In this document: in pieces, positions 1 through 11,104 of the stretch
Layout: each line of letters begins with the position of its first letter
Numbering within the stretch: position 1 is the first letter of the stretch
DNA from: Photobacterium sanguinicancri
Lineage (GTDB): Bacteria > Pseudomonadota > Gammaproteobacteria > Enterobacterales > Vibrionaceae
Reading direction: 5' to 3'
Length of the DNA stretch: 64,000 nt
Assembly: GCF_002265265.1 (NCBI RefSeq)
Contig: NZ_NOIF01000002.1
Location: 47,999 to 111,998 of the forward strand
Translations under genes and position numbers: made by a program
Notes under the pieces: generated by a model
The model's database searches: none
The model's input: only the letters and a program-made list of their open reading frames with translations
Told to the model about the DNA's origin: nothing

Positions 1-2660
1 CCGATACCACATTCGTAGCCATTCTTAACTTCAGCAACGTCATCTTTGAAGCGACGTAGTGACTCAAGCTCACCTTCGTAGATTACTACGTTATCACGTA
101 GAACACGGATAGGGTTGTTACGCTTGATAGTACCTTCAGTAACCATACAACCAGCGATTGCGCCAATCTTAGGAGACTTGAATACGTCACGAACTTCAGC
201 AAGACCGATGATTTCCTGACGGAATTCAGGAGCAAGCATACCGCCCATCGCTGCTTTAACTTCATCAATCAATTGGTAAATGATTGAGTAGTAACGTAGA
301 TCTAGGTTTTCGTTCTCGATCATACGGCGTGCAGGAACATCAGCACGTACGTTGAAACCAAGAATGATAGCGTTAGATGCTGCTGCAAGTACTGCATCAG
401 TTTCTGTGATACCACCAACACCAGAACCAACAACGTTCACTTTAACTTCGTCTGTAGACAGTTTCATCAGTGAATCAGCGATTGCTTCGATAGAACCTTG
501 TACGTCAGCTTTCAGTACTACGTTCAATTCAGCAACATCACCAGCAGTCATGTTAGAGAACATGTTCTCTAGTTTCGCTTTTTGTTGACGCGCTAGTTTA
601 ACATCACGGAATTTACCTTGACGGTAAAGTGCAACTTCACGTGCTTTACGCTCATCACGTACTACAGTCGCTTCGTCACCTGATGCTGGAACACCTGAAA
701 GACCAAGGATCTCTACAGGAATAGAAGGACCCGCAGTATCGATGTCTTGACCGTTCTCATCGCGCATTGCACGAACACGGCCATGTTCAAGACCACAAAG
801 AACGATATCGCCACGACGTAAAGTACCAGATTGAACAAGTACAGTTGCAACTGGACCACGGCCTTTATCTAGACGTGATTCAACAACAACACCGCTCGCC
901 ATACCTTCTTCAACTGCAGTCAGTTCAAGAATTTCAGACTGAAGCAAGATAGCTTCTAGAAGACCGTCAATGTTTGTACCTTGTTTCGCAGAGATGTGAA
1001 CAAACATGTTCTCACCGCCCCACTCTTCAGGGATAACATCGTACTGTGCCAGCTCGTTTTTCACGTTGTCTGGGTTAGCATCTTCTTTATCGATCTTGTT
1101 CACTGCAACAATCAGAGGAACGCCAGCTGCTTTAGCATGCTGAATCGCTTCGACTGTTTGTGGCATTACGCCATCATCCGCAGCAACAACAAGTACAACG
1201 ATATCTGTCGCTTGAGCACCACGAGCACGCATTGCGGTAAACGCGGCGTGTCCAGGAGTATCAAGGAAAGTGATCATACCGTTGCCAGTTTCTACGTGGT
1301 ATGCACCAATGTGCTGTGTAATACCACCGGCTTCGCCTGATGCAACGTGTGCTTTACGGATGTAATCCAGTGTTGATGTTTTACCGTGGTCAACGTGACC
1401 CATGATAGTAACAACAGGAGCACGAGAAACTGCTTCAGCCGTCTCTTCACGATCAGACATTAGCGCTTCTTCAAGTTCATTCTCTTTACGAAGAATAACC
1501 TTGTGACCCATTTCTTCAGCAACAAGTTGTGCAGTTTCTTGGTCGATAACTTGGTTAATCGTTACCATAGCGCCCATTTTCATCATCGCTTTGATGATTT
1601 CGGTCGCTTTAACTGACATTTTGTTCGCCAGTTCAGAAACTACAATTGTTTCACCGATAATAACGTCAGATTTGGCAACAGTTGCAGACTTATCAAAGCC
1701 TTGCTGCATTGATGTTGGAGCGTTAACTTGTGGTTTACCACGACCGCCACGACCACCGCGTTGGTTACGACCACCGCGACCTTTATTACGGTCATCAGCT
1801 TTTGCTGCTGGCTTCTTCTTCTTACGACGACCACCTTCTTCTTTACGGTCTGCTTCATCTTCCGCTGCGCGAGCGTGAGTAGACGTCGTAACGTGGTAAT
1901 CAGATTTTTCCATGTTCGCTGTTGCCTGATCAGGTTTTGACCAGTTTTTTTCGTTTTGTTCTGCCATCTTGCGTGCCTCTTCTAGCTGACGCTGACTATC
2001 TTCTTCGGCTTTACGCTTGGCTTCCTCTTCCCGGCGACGTTGTAGCGACTCAGCTTCTTTCTTAGCCTGTTCATCAGCGGCGGCGCGTTTAGCTTTCTCT
2101 TCAGCCTTACGCTTAACCTCGGCATCACTTTCCACCGTACCCTTGGTTTCTTGTGCTGCCTCTTCTTCTGCCTTACGCTTCGCTTTTTCTTCAGCTAAAC
2201 GTGTCTCTTCAGCATCGCGTTTTGCTTTTTCTTCAGCATCACGTTTTGCTTGCTCTTCTGCTTGGCGCTGGGCTTGTTCGTCAGCTTGTTGCTTCACTGC
2301 ATCTTCCGATTCACGGTTTGCAGCTTCTTCAGCGACACGCTGCTCTTCTTCAAGAGCAGAACGTTTTACAAAGGTGCGTTTTTTACGTACCTCAACCTGA
2401 ACATTTTTGTTCTTTCCACCCGTACCAGACACACTGAGCGTGCTACGAGTCTTGCGCTGTAAAGTTAAGCGATTTGGAGCGGCATCTTCACCACTTCCGC
2501 CGTGTTCCTTTTTCAGGTGCGAAAGTAGATCCTGTTTTTCGTTTTGATTAACACTATCTTCAGCTTTCTTGCTGATACCAGCGTCGGCAAACTGTTGAAG
2601 CAGTCGATCAATTGGCGTACCAATTTCTTCGGCTAATGCTTTAACTGTAACCTCTGACAT
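1..2660 (-). CDS. infB: Translation initiation factor IF-2 (3' end cut off by window)
   Basis: GTPase that brings initiator tRNA to the 30S subunit and promotes subunit joining. From the start at 2660 ([14 protein letters not shown]) the protein has the IF2 N-terminal domain, then a long highly charged Lys/Arg/Glu/Ala-rich linker (about 2000-2400), then the G domain, whose G1 motif GHVDHGKT lies near 1375-1410. The visible frame has 886 codons and ends inside the C-terminal domain ([19 protein letters not shown] near the left edge), so I estimate only a few tens of residues are missing. It starts 25 bp after nusA, the usual rimP-nusA-infB operon order. The start is preceded by a GGGAGG-type ribosome-binding site. 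Confidence 0.97.
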   Translation of the reverse strand, partial: MSEVTVKALAEEIGTPIDRLLQQFADAGISKKAEDSVNQNEKQDLLSHLKKEHGGSGEDAAPNRLTLQRKTRSTLSVSGTGGKNKNVQVEVRKKRTFVKRSALEEEQRVAEEAANRESEDAVKQQADEQAQRQAEEQAKRDAEEKAKRDAEETRLAEEKAKRKAEEEAAQETKGTVESDAEVKRKAEEKAKRAAADEQAKKEAESLQRRREEEAKRKAEEDSQRQLEEARKMAEQNEKNWSKPDQATANMEKSDYHVTTSTHARAAEDEADRKEEGGRRKKKKPAAKADDRNKGRGGRNQRGGRGGRGKPQVNAPTSMQQGFDKSATVAKSDVIIGETIVVSELANKMSVKATEIIKAMMKMGAMVTINQVIDQETAQLVAEEMGHKVILRKENELEEALMSDREETAEAVSRAPVVTIMGHVDHGKTSTLDYIRKAHVASGEAGGITQHIGAYHVETGNGMITFLDTPGHAAFTAMRARGAQATDIVVLVVAADDGVMPQTVEAIQHAKAAGVPLIVAVNKIDKEDANPDNVKNELAQYDVIPEEWGGENMFVHISAKQGTNIDGLLEAILLQSEILELTAVEEGMASGVVVESRLDKGRGPVATVLVQSGTLRRGDIVLCGLEHGRVRAMRDENGQDIDTAGPSIPVEILGLSGVPASGDEATVVRDERKAREVALYRQGKFRDVKLARQQKAKLENMFSNMTAGDVAELNVVLKADVQGSIEAIADSLMKLSTDEVKVNVVGSGVGGITETDAVLAAASNAIILGFNVRADVPARRMIENENLDLRYYSIIYQLIDEVKAAMGGMLAPEFRQEIIGLAEVRDVFKSPKIGAIAGCMVTEGTIKRNNPIRVLRDNVVIYEGELESLRRFKDDVAEVKNGYECGI

Positions 2661-2685
2661 GTTGCGCCTCCCTTGCTAGTAAGTT

Positions 2686-4173
2686 TTAAACTTCGTCGCT
2701 GAACCAGCAGATATTACGAGCAGCCATGATCAGCTCACCCGCTTTAACTTCGTCCAGACCTTCGATATCAAGCAAATCGTCTGTACCTTGGTCAGCTAGG
2801 TCTTCCAGTGTCACAACACCTTTAGCAGCTAGTTTGAATGCCATTTCACGTTCAAGGCTTTCAAGGCCTAAAAGGTCTTCTGCTGGTTCTACACCATCTA
2901 AAGACTCTTCTTGCGCAAGAGCAAGCGTTGTAAGTGCTTCTTTCGCACGAGCGCGTAGAGCTTCAACTGTGTCTTCGTCTAGGCCATCAACATCCATTAG
3001 CTCACTTACTGGTACGTAAGCGATCTCTTCTAGTGTTGTGAAACCTTCTTCAACAAGAACAGTTGCAAAGTCAGCATCGATATCAAGGTGCTTAGTGAAA
3101 GCTTCAATTGACTCTTGTGCTTCTTCTTGGTGTTTCTTCTGTAGATCTGCAACCGTCATTACGTTCAGTTCCCAACCAGTTAGTTGAGATGCTAGACGTA
3201 CGTTTTGACCGCTACGACCAATCGCTTGAGCGAGATTATCTTGCTCAACCGCAATATCCATTGTGTGGTTGTCTTCATCGACGATGATAGAGCTAACCTC
3301 AGCTGGTGCCATTGCATTGATCACATATTGTGCTGGATTCTCATCCCACAATACGATATCGATACGCTCACCCGCCAATTCGCTAGAAACAGCTTGAACA
3401 CGTGCGCCACGCATACCAACACACGCACCCACTGGGTCAATACGCTTGTCGTTAGTTTTCACTGCGATTTTTGCACGAGAACCAGGATCGCGTGCTGCGC
3501 CCATTAGTTCAATTACTTCTTCAGCAATTTCTGGCACTTCAATACGGAACAGTTCAGACAGCATTTCAGACTTAGAACGCGTCATGAACAGTTGGAAACC
3601 ACGCGCTTCTGGACGTACTGCGTACAATAATGCACGAACACGGTCACCAGAACGGAAGTTTTCACGCGGAAGTTGATCTTCACGTTGGATAACCGCTTCT
3701 GCGTTATTACCCAAGTCAACGATAACTGCATCGCGGTTAACTTTTTTCACGATACCAGTGATCAGTTCGCCTTCGTTATCTACGAATTGCTCAACGATCT
3801 GTGCGCGCTCAGCTTCACGTACTTTTTGTACGATAACTTGCTTCGCAGTTTGGGTCGTAATACGGTCAAACGTTACAGACTCAATTTCGTCTTCAACGTA
3901 ATCATCTAGCTGAATGCTTTCATCATCGTACTGTGCAGCTTCAATCGTGATCTCAAGCGTAGGCTGAGTCACTTCGCTAACTGCTTTCCAACGACGGTAC
4001 GTTACGAACTCACCCGTTTTACGGTCAATTTCTACACGTACTTCGATTTCAGCTTCATGTTTTTTCTTTGTTGCTGTCGCCAATGCGATTTCAAGCGCTT
4101 CAAAGATACGCTCACGAGGAACAGCTTTTTCGTTGGATACCGCTTCTACGACAGCCAAGATTTCTTTGTTCAT
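2686..4173 (-). CDS. nusA: Transcription termination/antitermination factor NusA
   Basis: RNA polymerase-associated elongation factor affecting pausing, Rho-independent termination and antitermination. The 495-residue protein has the N-terminal RNAP-binding domain, an S1 domain (about residues 135-200), two KH domains whose GxxG loops are visible ([11 protein letters not shown] and AIGRSGQN), and two C-terminal acidic helix-hairpin repeats ([16 protein letters not shown] and [16 protein letters not shown]). Length is typical for gammaproteobacteria. It lies between rimP (22 bp upstream) and infB (25 bp downstream) in the same direction, as in E. coli. Confidence 0.97.
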   Translation of the reverse strand: MNKEILAVVEAVSNEKAVPRERIFEALEIALATATKKKHEAEIEVRVEIDRKTGEFVTYRRWKAVSEVTQPTLEITIEAAQYDDESIQLDDYVEDEIESVTFDRITTQTAKQVIVQKVREAERAQIVEQFVDNEGELITGIVKKVNRDAVIVDLGNNAEAVIQREDQLPRENFRSGDRVRALLYAVRPEARGFQLFMTRSKSEMLSELFRIEVPEIAEEVIELMGAARDPGSRAKIAVKTNDKRIDPVGACVGMRGARVQAVSSELAGERIDIVLWDENPAQYVINAMAPAEVSSIIVDEDNHTMDIAVEQDNLAQAIGRSGQNVRLASQLTGWELNVMTVADLQKKHQEEAQESIEAFTKHLDIDADFATVLVEEGFTTLEEIAYVPVSELMDVDGLDEDTVEALRARAKEALTTLALAQEESLDGVEPAEDLLGLESLEREMAFKLAAKGVVTLEDLADQGTDDLLDIEGLDEVKAGELIMAARNICWFSDEV

Positions 4174-4195
4174 TTCTAATGCCCCAATTTAGCGG

Positions 4196-4651
4196 TTAGA
4201 ATTTTGGAACCAGGTTGGCCTTGGAAATATTGCTTAGTGCAAACGTTTCGTCATTACCGTCTACTTTCAGAGTGATTAACTCACCTTCAACAGAAATGAT
4301 GTCACCTTTCCACTTACGACGGTTACCCATCGCCATCTTCAATACCAGGCTGACCTCGTGGCCAATAAATTGTTGGTAGTGTGCAACTTTAAAAAGCGGT
4401 CTTTCCATCCCAGGGGAGGACACTTCTAAGTTGTAAGCGACAGTCACTGGATCTTCTACGTCCATTACTGCGCTGATCTGACGGCTAACTTCCGCACAGT
4501 CCTCTACAAATATGCCGTTTTCATGGTCAATGAAAACACGTAATGTAGAATGCTCGCCTGCTCGAATAAATTCCAAGCCAACAAGTTCATAACCTAAAGC
4601 AACAACAGGTGCTTCAAGCAATTCGGTTAATTGCATCTCTAAAGCTGTCAA
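4196..4651 (-). CDS. rimP: Ribosome maturation factor RimP
   Basis: Needed for 30S subunit maturation. The 151-residue protein shows the family signature [15 protein letters not shown] near the N terminus, and [20 protein letters not shown] and [13 protein letters not shown] in the middle. An in-frame ATG exists at 4681, but I chose the TTG at 4651: homologues begin about there (xTxLExQLTE) and a run of six G lies just upstream as a Shine-Dalgarno. The extra N-terminal residues of the longer frame (PFFCFRG) are not family-like. An ATG at 4636 is a second possibility. First protein gene of the rimP-nusA-infB operon, downstream of metY. Confidence 0.93.
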   Translation of the reverse strand: MTALEMQLTELLEAPVVALGYELVGLEFIRAGEHSTLRVFIDHENGIFVEDCAEVSRQISAVMDVEDPVTVAYNLEVSSPGMERPLFKVAHYQQFIGHEVSLVLKMAMGNRRKWKGDIISVEGELITLKVDGNDETFALSNISKANLVPKF

Positions 4652-4720
4652 AACAACCCCCCGGAAACAAAAAAAGGGCATAAAGCCCAGTAAATACCTG
4701 AATGGTCATGTTTCAGATAA

Positions 4721-4750
4721 TAAAAAACCCCGAATTACGGGGTTTTTTAT
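4721..4750 (-). terminator. Rho-independent terminator between metY and rimP
   Basis: A stem of A/T-flanked CCCCG...CGGGG with a 5-nt loop followed by TTTTTTAT on both strands. It lies between initiator tRNA and rimP, so it probably trims or attenuates read-through from the tRNA promoter into rimP-nusA-infB. Confidence 0.8.
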
Positions 4751-4825
4751 TACTGGACCCTGATATCACAGCAGTGCTGTGATAGAAAAACAACCTTTCG
4801 TAAGAATAGTTGATTTTCGGAAAAG

Positions 4826-4902
<77 letters not shown>

Positions 4903-4960
4903 TCCGAATCTGAGGGCGATTATACGCGTCAGATGTTACTATTTCAAGTAACCAGAATAA

Positions 4961-5045
4961 TGGTGCCGAGAAGGGGACTTGAACCCCTACACCTTGCGGC
5001 ACTAGCACCTCATGCTAGCGTGTCTACCAATTTCACCATCTCGGC
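4961..5045 (-). tRNA. leuU: tRNA-Leu (anticodon GAG)
   Basis: An 85-nt class II tRNA with a long variable arm and encoded CCA. The acceptor stem is GCCGAGA, and the anticodon stem CTAGC/GCTAG encloses the loop ATGAGGT, giving GAG. It sits between secG and metY, the same place as leuU in E. coli. Confidence 0.96.
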
Positions 5046-5056
5046 TAAATCTTTAA

Positions 5057-5398
5057 TTACTGAGGAATATCGCTGTTTACAGGTGCATTCTCAGTTTTTT
5101 CTACAACTTGTTCAGTTGCAGGCGAGCTTAGGTCTTCCCAGCCGCTTTTTTCTGCAGATTGTTTTGCACTAAGGTTACCCAGTACAAGACTAATAACGAA
5201 AAAGATCGTTGCACAAACTGCAGTCATTCGAGTTAAAAAGTTTCCAGAGCCACCAGCGCCGAACAATGTTCCAGAAGCACCGGCCCCGAATGAGGCTCCC
5301 ATATCTGCGCCTTTACCTTGTTGAACCAAAACTAGGCCAATAACGCCAAGCGCAGCCAACAGATAAATCACAAGTAGAATTTCGTACATGGGTTCCAC
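5057..5398 (-). CDS. secG: Protein-export membrane protein SecG
   Basis: Small subunit of the SecYEG translocon. The 113-residue protein has two transmembrane helices (about residues 5-22 and 55-75) separated by the conserved glycine-rich loop QQGKGADMGASFGAGASG, then FGAGGSGNFLTR. The hydrophilic tail (to VNSDIPQ) is typically variable. It ends 11 bp before leuU and lies downstream of glmM; glmM-secG-leuU order matches E. coli. Confidence 0.95.
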   Translation of the reverse strand: MEPMYEILLVIYLLAALGVIGLVLVQQGKGADMGASFGAGASGTLFGAGGSGNFLTRMTAVCATIFFVISLVLGNLSAKQSAEKSGWEDLSSPATEQVVEKTENAPVNSDIPQ

Positions 5399-5582
5399 CT
5401 ATGGTCCATTTGGTTGAGCCAGCTTTGCCAAAGCAGCGCCAGCAGTCACCCTCAACAAGGGAGCGGTGAGATACTAGCGAATGCAGCTAAGACTGACAAG
5501 TAAAATATGAGGATTTCCCACGATTAAGCTTTACTTGAACAACAAATAAGCAAAAGTGAGAATCAAACCTAATACCTTATTG

Positions 5583-5621
5583 GGTGTTTCTGCAAATAAC
5601 AACGAGACTTACAGAAACACC
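5583..5621. repeat. Inverted repeat between glmM and secG
   Basis: A perfect 10-bp inverted repeat (GGTGTTTCTG ... CAGAAACACC) with a 19-nt loop lies just past the glmM stop. There is no T-tract on either side, so it is not a canonical intrinsic terminator. It could be a 3'-end stabilising or Rho-dependent 3' structure. The rest of the gap 5399-5641 shows nothing else I recognise. Confidence 0.5.
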
Positions 5622-5641
5622 GACTATTAACTTATTAGCAG

Positions 5642-6979
5642 TTAACAGTTTTCTTCTACAGCGCGTGCAATTTCTAACGCCGACGCTTGTACAAGTTCAG
5701 CATTTTCACCTTCAACCATGACACGGATTAAAGGCTCGGTGCCTGATTTACGCAATAAAACGCGACCAGTTTCACCCAGCTTCGCTTCTACCGCTTTTGT
5801 TGCTGCAATTACTGCATCAGATTCAAGAGGGTTAGACTCACCCTTAAAACGAATGTTCTCTAGTACCTGTGGGAACATTGTCATACCATCTGACAGCTCT
5901 TTTAGTGACATCTTGCTACCTACAATAGAAGACATAACCTGTAGACCCGCAACAATACCGTCACCCGTAGTCACTTTATCAAGAAGAATAACGTGACCTG
6001 AGTTTTCAGCACCAATTAACCAATCGTGCTTTTGCAACTCTTCCATCACGTAGCGGTCGCCCACATTGGCACGAACAAAAGGAATGCCTAAGTTTTTAAG
6101 CGCAACTTCCATTCCTAGGTTAGTCATTAGCGTACCAACAACACCGCCTTTAAGTTCACCACGACGTAATGCATCACGAGCAATGATATACGCAATTTGG
6201 TCGCCATCAACCTTATTACCTTCTTCATCAACCATGATCACGCGATCGCCATCACCATCTAATGCAATACCAAAGTCTGCTTTTTCTTCTAACACTTTAG
6301 CTTGCAGTGCACGGATATCCGTAGCACCCACTTCATGGTTAATGTTGGTGCCGTTTGGCTCACAACCTAAAGTAACCACTTCTGCGCCAAGTTCTTTAAA
6401 CACCGCTGGCGCGATGTGGTAGGTAGCACCGTGTGCACAATCCACTACGATCTTGTAGTTAGACAGGTCATATTTAGAAGGGAAAGTACCTTTACAGAAT
6501 TCAATGTAACGACCTGCAGCATCATCAATACGGTAGGCTTTACCCAGTTGTGCAGATTCAACACACGTTAGGGGTTTATCTAACTCCGCTTCAATTGCAA
6601 ATTCAATTTCATCCGGCAGCTTTGTGCCCTGCGCCGAGAAGAACTTAATACCGTTATCGTAGTATGGGTTGTGCGAGGCTGAAATGACAATACCCGCTTC
6701 AGCGCGGAATGTACGCGTCAAGTAAGCGACCGCTGGTGTAGGCATAGGGCCAGTAAATGCAGCTTGTAAACCTGCAGCCGCTAAGCCTGCTTCTAATGCC
6801 GATTCCAGCATGTAACCTGAAATACGAGTATCTTTACCGATAAGCACTTTCTTGGTGCCTTGTTTAGATAGCACTCGACCTGCAGCCCAACCTAACTTAA
6901 GGACAAACTCAGGTGTAATTGCACCTTCACCAACAAGACCACGGATCCCATCGGTACCAAAATACTTACGTTCAGCCAT
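5642..6979 (-). CDS. glmM: Phosphoglucosamine mutase GlmM
   Basis: Converts glucosamine-6-phosphate to glucosamine-1-phosphate on the route to UDP-GlcNAc, for peptidoglycan and LPS. The 445-residue protein has the N-terminal [10 protein letters not shown], the phosphoserine loop [13 protein letters not shown] (active Ser near residue 102), the metal-binding DGDGDR (about residue 243) and the C-terminal sugar-phosphate loop [15 protein letters not shown]. Starts 10 bp after folP stops and is probably co-transcribed with it. Confidence 0.97.
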   Translation of the reverse strand: MAERKYFGTDGIRGLVGEGAITPEFVLKLGWAAGRVLSKQGTKKVLIGKDTRISGYMLESALEAGLAAAGLQAAFTGPMPTPAVAYLTRTFRAEAGIVISASHNPYYDNGIKFFSAQGTKLPDEIEFAIEAELDKPLTCVESAQLGKAYRIDDAAGRYIEFCKGTFPSKYDLSNYKIVVDCAHGATYHIAPAVFKELGAEVVTLGCEPNGTNINHEVGATDIRALQAKVLEEKADFGIALDGDGDRVIMVDEEGNKVDGDQIAYIIARDALRRGELKGGVVGTLMTNLGMEVALKNLGIPFVRANVGDRYVMEELQKHDWLIGAENSGHVILLDKVTTGDGIVAGLQVMSSIVGSKMSLKELSDGMTMFPQVLENIRFKGESNPLESDAVIAATKAVEAKLGETGRVLLRKSGTEPLIRVMVEGENAELVQASALEIARAVEENC

Positions 6980-6989
6980 TTTTTCGCTC

Positions 6990-7838
6990 CTAGCTTTTAT
7001 TCATCTGCATTTTTGTCATTTGGCACACTTTAAGTACATCGACGGTTTCCGCCACATCATGCACTCGAATAATTTGTGCGCCCTTCATTGCTGCAATAGC
7101 GGCACACGCCAAGCTACCAGCAACACACTCTGCAGGCTTTTTATCTAATAATTTAAAAACCATCGATTTACGGGACATGCCAACAAGCAAAGGTAAACCG
7201 AATTGGTGAAATTGTTCTAAATGTGCAAGCAACTGATAATTATCTTCAATTGTTTTACCGAAGCCATATCCAGGGTCAAGTAATAGCTGATTTTTAGCAA
7301 TCCCAGCTTTCTCACACGCCTGAATACGTTCTACTAGAAATTGACTGACATCCATCAGTAGATTTTCGTAGCTTGGTTGGTGTTGCATTGTACGCGGTTG
7401 CCCTTGCATATGCATTAAGCAAACAGGAACGTTTGCTGCGGCAGCGGCTTCTAATGCTCCCGGTTCTTGCAGTGCACGTACATCATTAATTAAATCAGCC
7501 CCCGCATTCACAGCTGCGGTCATAACCTGTGCTTTACTGGTGTCTATCGAGATCCAGCAATCAAAGCGTTGACGAATCGCTTCTACAACAGGAACAACCC
7601 GATCGAGTTCTTCTGCTGTAGCAACATCCGCTGCTCCTGGGCGGGTTGACTCACCACCAATATCGATAATGCTAACGCCTGCCGAAAGCATGCTCTCGAC
7701 ATGACGCATCGCATGATCAAATTGATGAAACTGACCACCATCAGAAAATGAATCTGGGGTCACATTCAAAATTCCCATGGCATGGGAAAAAGACAAATCA
7801 AGAGTCTTATCTTTACTGGTCAAAATCATTGGCTGCAT
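6990..7838 (-). CDS. folP: Dihydropteroate synthase FolP
   Basis: Condenses 6-hydroxymethyl-dihydropterin pyrophosphate with p-aminobenzoate in folate synthesis, and is the sulfonamide target. Conserved TIM-barrel loops are present: [37 protein letters not shown] and GMSRKS. The open frame reaches an ATG at 7856. I prefer the ATG at 7838 because GGGAA lies about 8 nt upstream; an ATG at 7829 ([10 protein letters not shown]) fits homologue starts equally well. Followed closely by glmM. A terminator stem separates it from ftsH upstream. Confidence 0.95.
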   Translation of the reverse strand: MQPMILTSKDKTLDLSFSHAMGILNVTPDSFSDGGQFHQFDHAMRHVESMLSAGVSIIDIGGESTRPGAADVATAEELDRVVPVVEAIRQRFDCWISIDTSKAQVMTAAVNAGADLINDVRALQEPGALEAAAAANVPVCLMHMQGQPRTMQHQPSYENLLMDVSQFLVERIQACEKAGIAKNQLLLDPGYGFGKTIEDNYQLLAHLEQFHQFGLPLLVGMSRKSMVFKLLDKKPAECVAGSLACAAIAAMKGAQIIRVHDVAETVDVLKVCQMTKMQMNKS

Positions 7839-7880
7839 TCCATTTATTCCCAACATGACAAATCAGTACCCTGATAAACA

Positions 7881-7907
7881 AAAAACCCCGAACGAGTCGG
7901 GGTTTTT
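7881..7907 (-). terminator. Rho-independent terminator after ftsH
   Basis: AAAAACCCCG-AACGAGT-CGGGGTTTTT: a GC-rich stem flanked by A/T runs on both strands, 18 bp past the ftsH stop and before folP. It implies at least partial termination between ftsH and folP-glmM, so folP may have its own promoter. Confidence 0.8.
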
Positions 7908-7924
7908 AAGATCAACACTCAGCG

Positions 7925-9886
7925 TTATGCTTGAGGCTTATCATCATCGTTAGTTTTTTGTGCCGGCTCATCTGCAACGTCTGTTGCACTCTCATCAGCT
8001 TTTGCTTCAGGTTGCGCGTCAGCCTTTGGTGCGTCGTCGGTTGATTTTAATGTATCGTCTGTATCACCCCAGCCTTTTGGCGCTCGGATAACCGTTTTAC
8101 GGTCCATTAAGTCATCAATCTGACCAGCATCAATCGTTTCATACTTCATCAGTGCATCTTTCATTGCATGCATGATATCCATATTCTGCGATAAAATTTC
8201 ACGAGCACGTTCGTAGTTTCGGTCAATAACCGCACGAACTTCAGTATCGATTGCACGAGCAGTATCGTCTGACATGTGTTTGGTCTGTGTTACAGAGCGG
8301 CCAAGGAATACTTCACCTTCGTCTTCTGCATACAGAATAGGACCCATTTTGTCAGAGAAGCCCCACTGAGTAACCATCTTGCGCGCAATATCAGTTGCAC
8401 GTTCGATATCATTTGATGCACCAGTAGATACCTTGTCTGCACCGTAGATAAGCTCTTCAGCTAAACGGCCACCGTAAAGGCTAGACAGCATTGACTCAAG
8501 GAACTCACGCGAGTGGCTCACACGGTCTTGCTCTGGTAAGTACATGGTCACACCCAGTGCACGCCCACGCGGAATAATCGACACTTTGTACACTGGATCA
8601 TGATCCGGTACTAAGCGACCAATAATTGCGTGACCCGCTTCGTGGTATGCCGTTGATTCTTTTTGGTCTTCCGACATCACCATCGATTTACGCTCTGCGC
8701 CCATCATGATTTTGTCTTTAGCCAATTCAAATTCAACCATAGAAACCACACGCTTGTTACCGCGCGCTGCAAATAGTGCAGCTTCGTTAACAAGGTTTGC
8801 TAGATCGGCACCTGAGAAACCTGGAGTACCACGAGCAATCAGTGCGGGTTCTACATCATTCTCAAGCGGAACTTTACGCATGTGAACTTTAAGAATCTGC
8901 TCACGACCACGTACGTCTGGTAAACCAACCACAACTTGACGGTCAAAACGACCAGGACGAAGTAATGCAGGGTCAAGTACGTCTGGGCGGTTTGTTGCAG
9001 CAATAACGATGATACCTTCGTTACCTTCAAAACCATCCATCTCAACCAGCATTTGGTTTAGGGTTTGTTCACGTTCATCGTGTCCACCACCTACACCAGC
9101 GCCACGTTGGCGACCAACCGCATCGATTTCATCGATGAATATAATACAAGGCGCGGCTTTCTTCGCTTGCTCAAACATGTCACGGACACGGGATGCACCC
9201 ACACCAACGAACATTTCAACAAAGTCAGAACCAGAGATAGTAAAGAACGGTACTTTCGCTTCACCCGCAATGGCTTTCGCTAATAGCGTTTTACCCGTAC
9301 CAGGAGGACCAACCAACAAAATACCTGTCGGAATTTTACCGCCCAATTTCTGGAAGCGGCTTGGATCACGTAAGTAATCCACCAATTCTTTCACGTCTTC
9401 TTTTGCTTCGTCACAACCAGCAACATCAGCAAACATGGTTTTTATTTGGTCTTCGCTCATCATACGCGCTTTCGATTTACCGAACGACATGGCACCTTTG
9501 CCACCGCCGCCCTGCATCTGACGCATAAAGAAAATCCAAACACCGATAAGCAGAAGCATTGGGAACCATGAAATGAAGATTGAAGCCAGTAGGCTTGGCT
9601 CTTCAGGTGGTGTACCCATAACTTTTACATTTGCGTTAATAAGGTCGTCTAACAGCTTCTGATCTTGATAAACAGGCAGGTAAGTTAGGTATCGGGTGTT
9701 ATCACGTTTAAATACAGTGATTTCACGATCATTGAATCGCACTTCCCTAATCTGATCCTGACCGATTTCACGGACAAAGGTTGTATAGTCGACTTGACGG
9801 CCTGCATTATCACCTGGACCGAAGCTCTGAAAAACAGACATCAGTACAACTGCGATAACTAGCCACAAGATCAAGTTTTTTGCCAT
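7925..9886 (-). CDS. ftsH: ATP-dependent zinc metalloprotease FtsH
   Basis: Membrane-anchored AAA+ protease that degrades LpxC, misassembled SecY, sigma-32 and others. The 653-residue protein has a first transmembrane helix at residues 3-20, a periplasmic domain, a second helix near 100-120, Walker A GPPGTGKT (about 193-200), Walker [15 protein letters not shown] region [19 protein letters not shown], and the zinc site HEAGH (about 415). The Ala/Asp/Glu-rich tail after residue 610 is variable in the family. I start at the ATG at 9886 (MAKNLILWL, as in E. coli) rather than the TTG three codons upstream. Directly downstream of the rlmE remnant. Confidence 0.97.
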   Translation of the reverse strand: MAKNLILWLVIAVVLMSVFQSFGPGDNAGRQVDYTTFVREIGQDQIREVRFNDREITVFKRDNTRYLTYLPVYQDQKLLDDLINANVKVMGTPPEEPSLLASIFISWFPMLLLIGVWIFFMRQMQGGGGKGAMSFGKSKARMMSEDQIKTMFADVAGCDEAKEDVKELVDYLRDPSRFQKLGGKIPTGILLVGPPGTGKTLLAKAIAGEAKVPFFTISGSDFVEMFVGVGASRVRDMFEQAKKAAPCIIFIDEIDAVGRQRGAGVGGGHDEREQTLNQMLVEMDGFEGNEGIIVIAATNRPDVLDPALLRPGRFDRQVVVGLPDVRGREQILKVHMRKVPLENDVEPALIARGTPGFSGADLANLVNEAALFAARGNKRVVSMVEFELAKDKIMMGAERKSMVMSEDQKESTAYHEAGHAIIGRLVPDHDPVYKVSIIPRGRALGVTMYLPEQDRVSHSREFLESMLSSLYGGRLAEELIYGADKVSTGASNDIERATDIARKMVTQWGFSDKMGPILYAEDEGEVFLGRSVTQTKHMSDDTARAIDTEVRAVIDRNYERAREILSQNMDIMHAMKDALMKYETIDAGQIDDLMDRKTVIRAPKGWGDTDDTLKSTDDAPKADAQPEAKADESATDVADEPAQKTNDDDKPQA

Positions 9887-9935
9887 GTCACTCAAGGTGT
9901 TAACCTCGCGATAACTAATAGATGAATGTAGACTA

Positions 9936-10571
9936 CTACAGTTTGTAACCTGTAGCTACTATGTAGACTTCATGCGAGCGATCTCGCGATGAGTCAGGTT
10001 TCCGAATTTTGACCACTTTGAACATGCTACGAATTTCAGCTAAATATTGGTCAAAGCCTTCACCTTGGAAAACTTTTACCGTAAAACTGCCATTCGGTGC
10101 AAGTACTTGTCGACACATATCTAATGCTAGTTCAACAAGATACATAGCTCTAGGTTGATCTGATGCTAAATTGCCACTCATATTGGGTGCCATGTCAGAC
10201 ATCACGACATCACGACATCAACCATATCAGGTTGAATACGTTCTAACAGTGCATCAAGTACCGATTCTTCACGAAAATCACCCTGCAAGAAGCTCACGCC
10301 AGACAGTGAATCCATTGGTAAGATATCACAAGCAATGACTTGCCCTGAATCGCCAACAATTTCAGCCGCATACTGTGACCAGCTACCAGGTGCAGCGCTA
10401 AGATCGACAACCGTCACACCTTGTTTCAACAGTTTATATTTGTTTTAAATTTCTTCTATTTTGAAGATTGCACGGGAACGGTAACCTTTCTTTTGAGCTT
10501 CCTGAACATATTTATCATCAAAATGTTCTTTCAACCAACGTCCGGAGCTACCAGATTATTTTTCTACTCAT
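9936..10571 (-). pseudogene. rlmE: Disrupted 23S rRNA U2552 2'-O-methyltransferase RlmE (FtsJ)
   Basis: Homology to RlmE runs over its whole length, but the frame is broken. (1) Between the likely ATG (10571) and the conserved [13 protein letters not shown] there are 16 nt, so the start is out of frame. (2) Within KIEEIxNKYKLL an in-frame TAA stands where Gln is usual, near 10450. (3) After DMVDVVMS an 8-bp tandem duplication (GTGATGTC twice, about 10203-10218) shifts frame into a TGA; the rest ([11 protein letters not shown] ... VATGYKL) continues in another frame. The SAM-binding loop has also drifted, reading [11 protein letters not shown] where DLGAAPGGWSQ is usual. Position upstream of ftsH matches rlmE in other Vibrionaceae. 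A weak sigma-32-like pair (TTGAAA, 16 nt, CCATCT on the minus strand, 10658-10685) lies upstream. Confidence 0.9.
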
Positions 10572-10711
10572 GATTTACCTAATGAGCTTGAGTACTTATT
10601 TAAGTATACATGGCGATTTAACCACCTTGCATACTAAACAAATTAGTCTTCTCGACTAGATGGCGTTAGAATACCTCGTTTTCAACCCTAGTATTAAAAA
10701 ATAGAGTCGTT

Positions 10712-11008
10712 ATGAATCTAAGCACCAAACAAAAGCAGTTCCTAAAGGGTCTTGCTCACAGCCTAAAACCAGTTGTACTTATGGGTGCAAACGGCTTAAC
10801 CGAAGCCGTACTGGCAGAAATCGAACTTGCACTTAACCATCACGAATTAATTAAAGTGAAGGTAGCAACTGAAGATCGTGAAACTAAAGTATTGATCGTA
10901 GATGCAATTATTCGTGAATCTAAAGCTGAAAAAGTACAAGTAATCGGTAAGACACTTGTTCTTTACCGCCAAAGTGAAGCACGTAAAATCGAGCTTCCAC
11001 GCAAATAA
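10712..11008 (+). CDS. yhbY: CRM-domain RNA-binding protein YhbY
   Basis: Small 98-residue protein made of a single CRM (KH-like) RNA-binding fold, associated in other bacteria with pre-50S ribosomal particles. The GxxG-type loop LMGANGLTEAV (about residues 24-34) and the basic C terminus (ARKIELPRK) are visible. Divergent from the rlmE remnant, as in other gammaproteobacteria, and closed by its own terminator. Confidence 0.93.
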   Translation: MNLSTKQKQFLKGLAHSLKPVVLMGANGLTEAVLAEIELALNHHELIKVKVATEDRETKVLIVDAIIRESKAEKVQVIGKTLVLYRQSEARKIELPRK

Positions 11009-11034
11009 AAAAGGCCGCCGATGCGGCCTTTTTT
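11007..11034 (+). terminator. Rho-independent terminator of yhbY
   Basis: AAGGCCGC-CGAT-GCGGCCTT stem followed by TTTTTT immediately at the yhbY stop. The A-run on the other side lets it also serve greA, which converges from the right. Confidence 0.88.
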
Positions 11035-11104
11035 GTCTTTTCACAAAACGAAAAAGTTACATTCTCTAACACATTAATAGTACATGCTTTTTCGCAATAG
11101 GCGA

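Noticed and set aside
10468..10659. 63-aa plus-strand frame near rlmE
   Set aside because: It lies antisense to the rlmE remnant and its upstream region, with no ribosome-binding site or family match.
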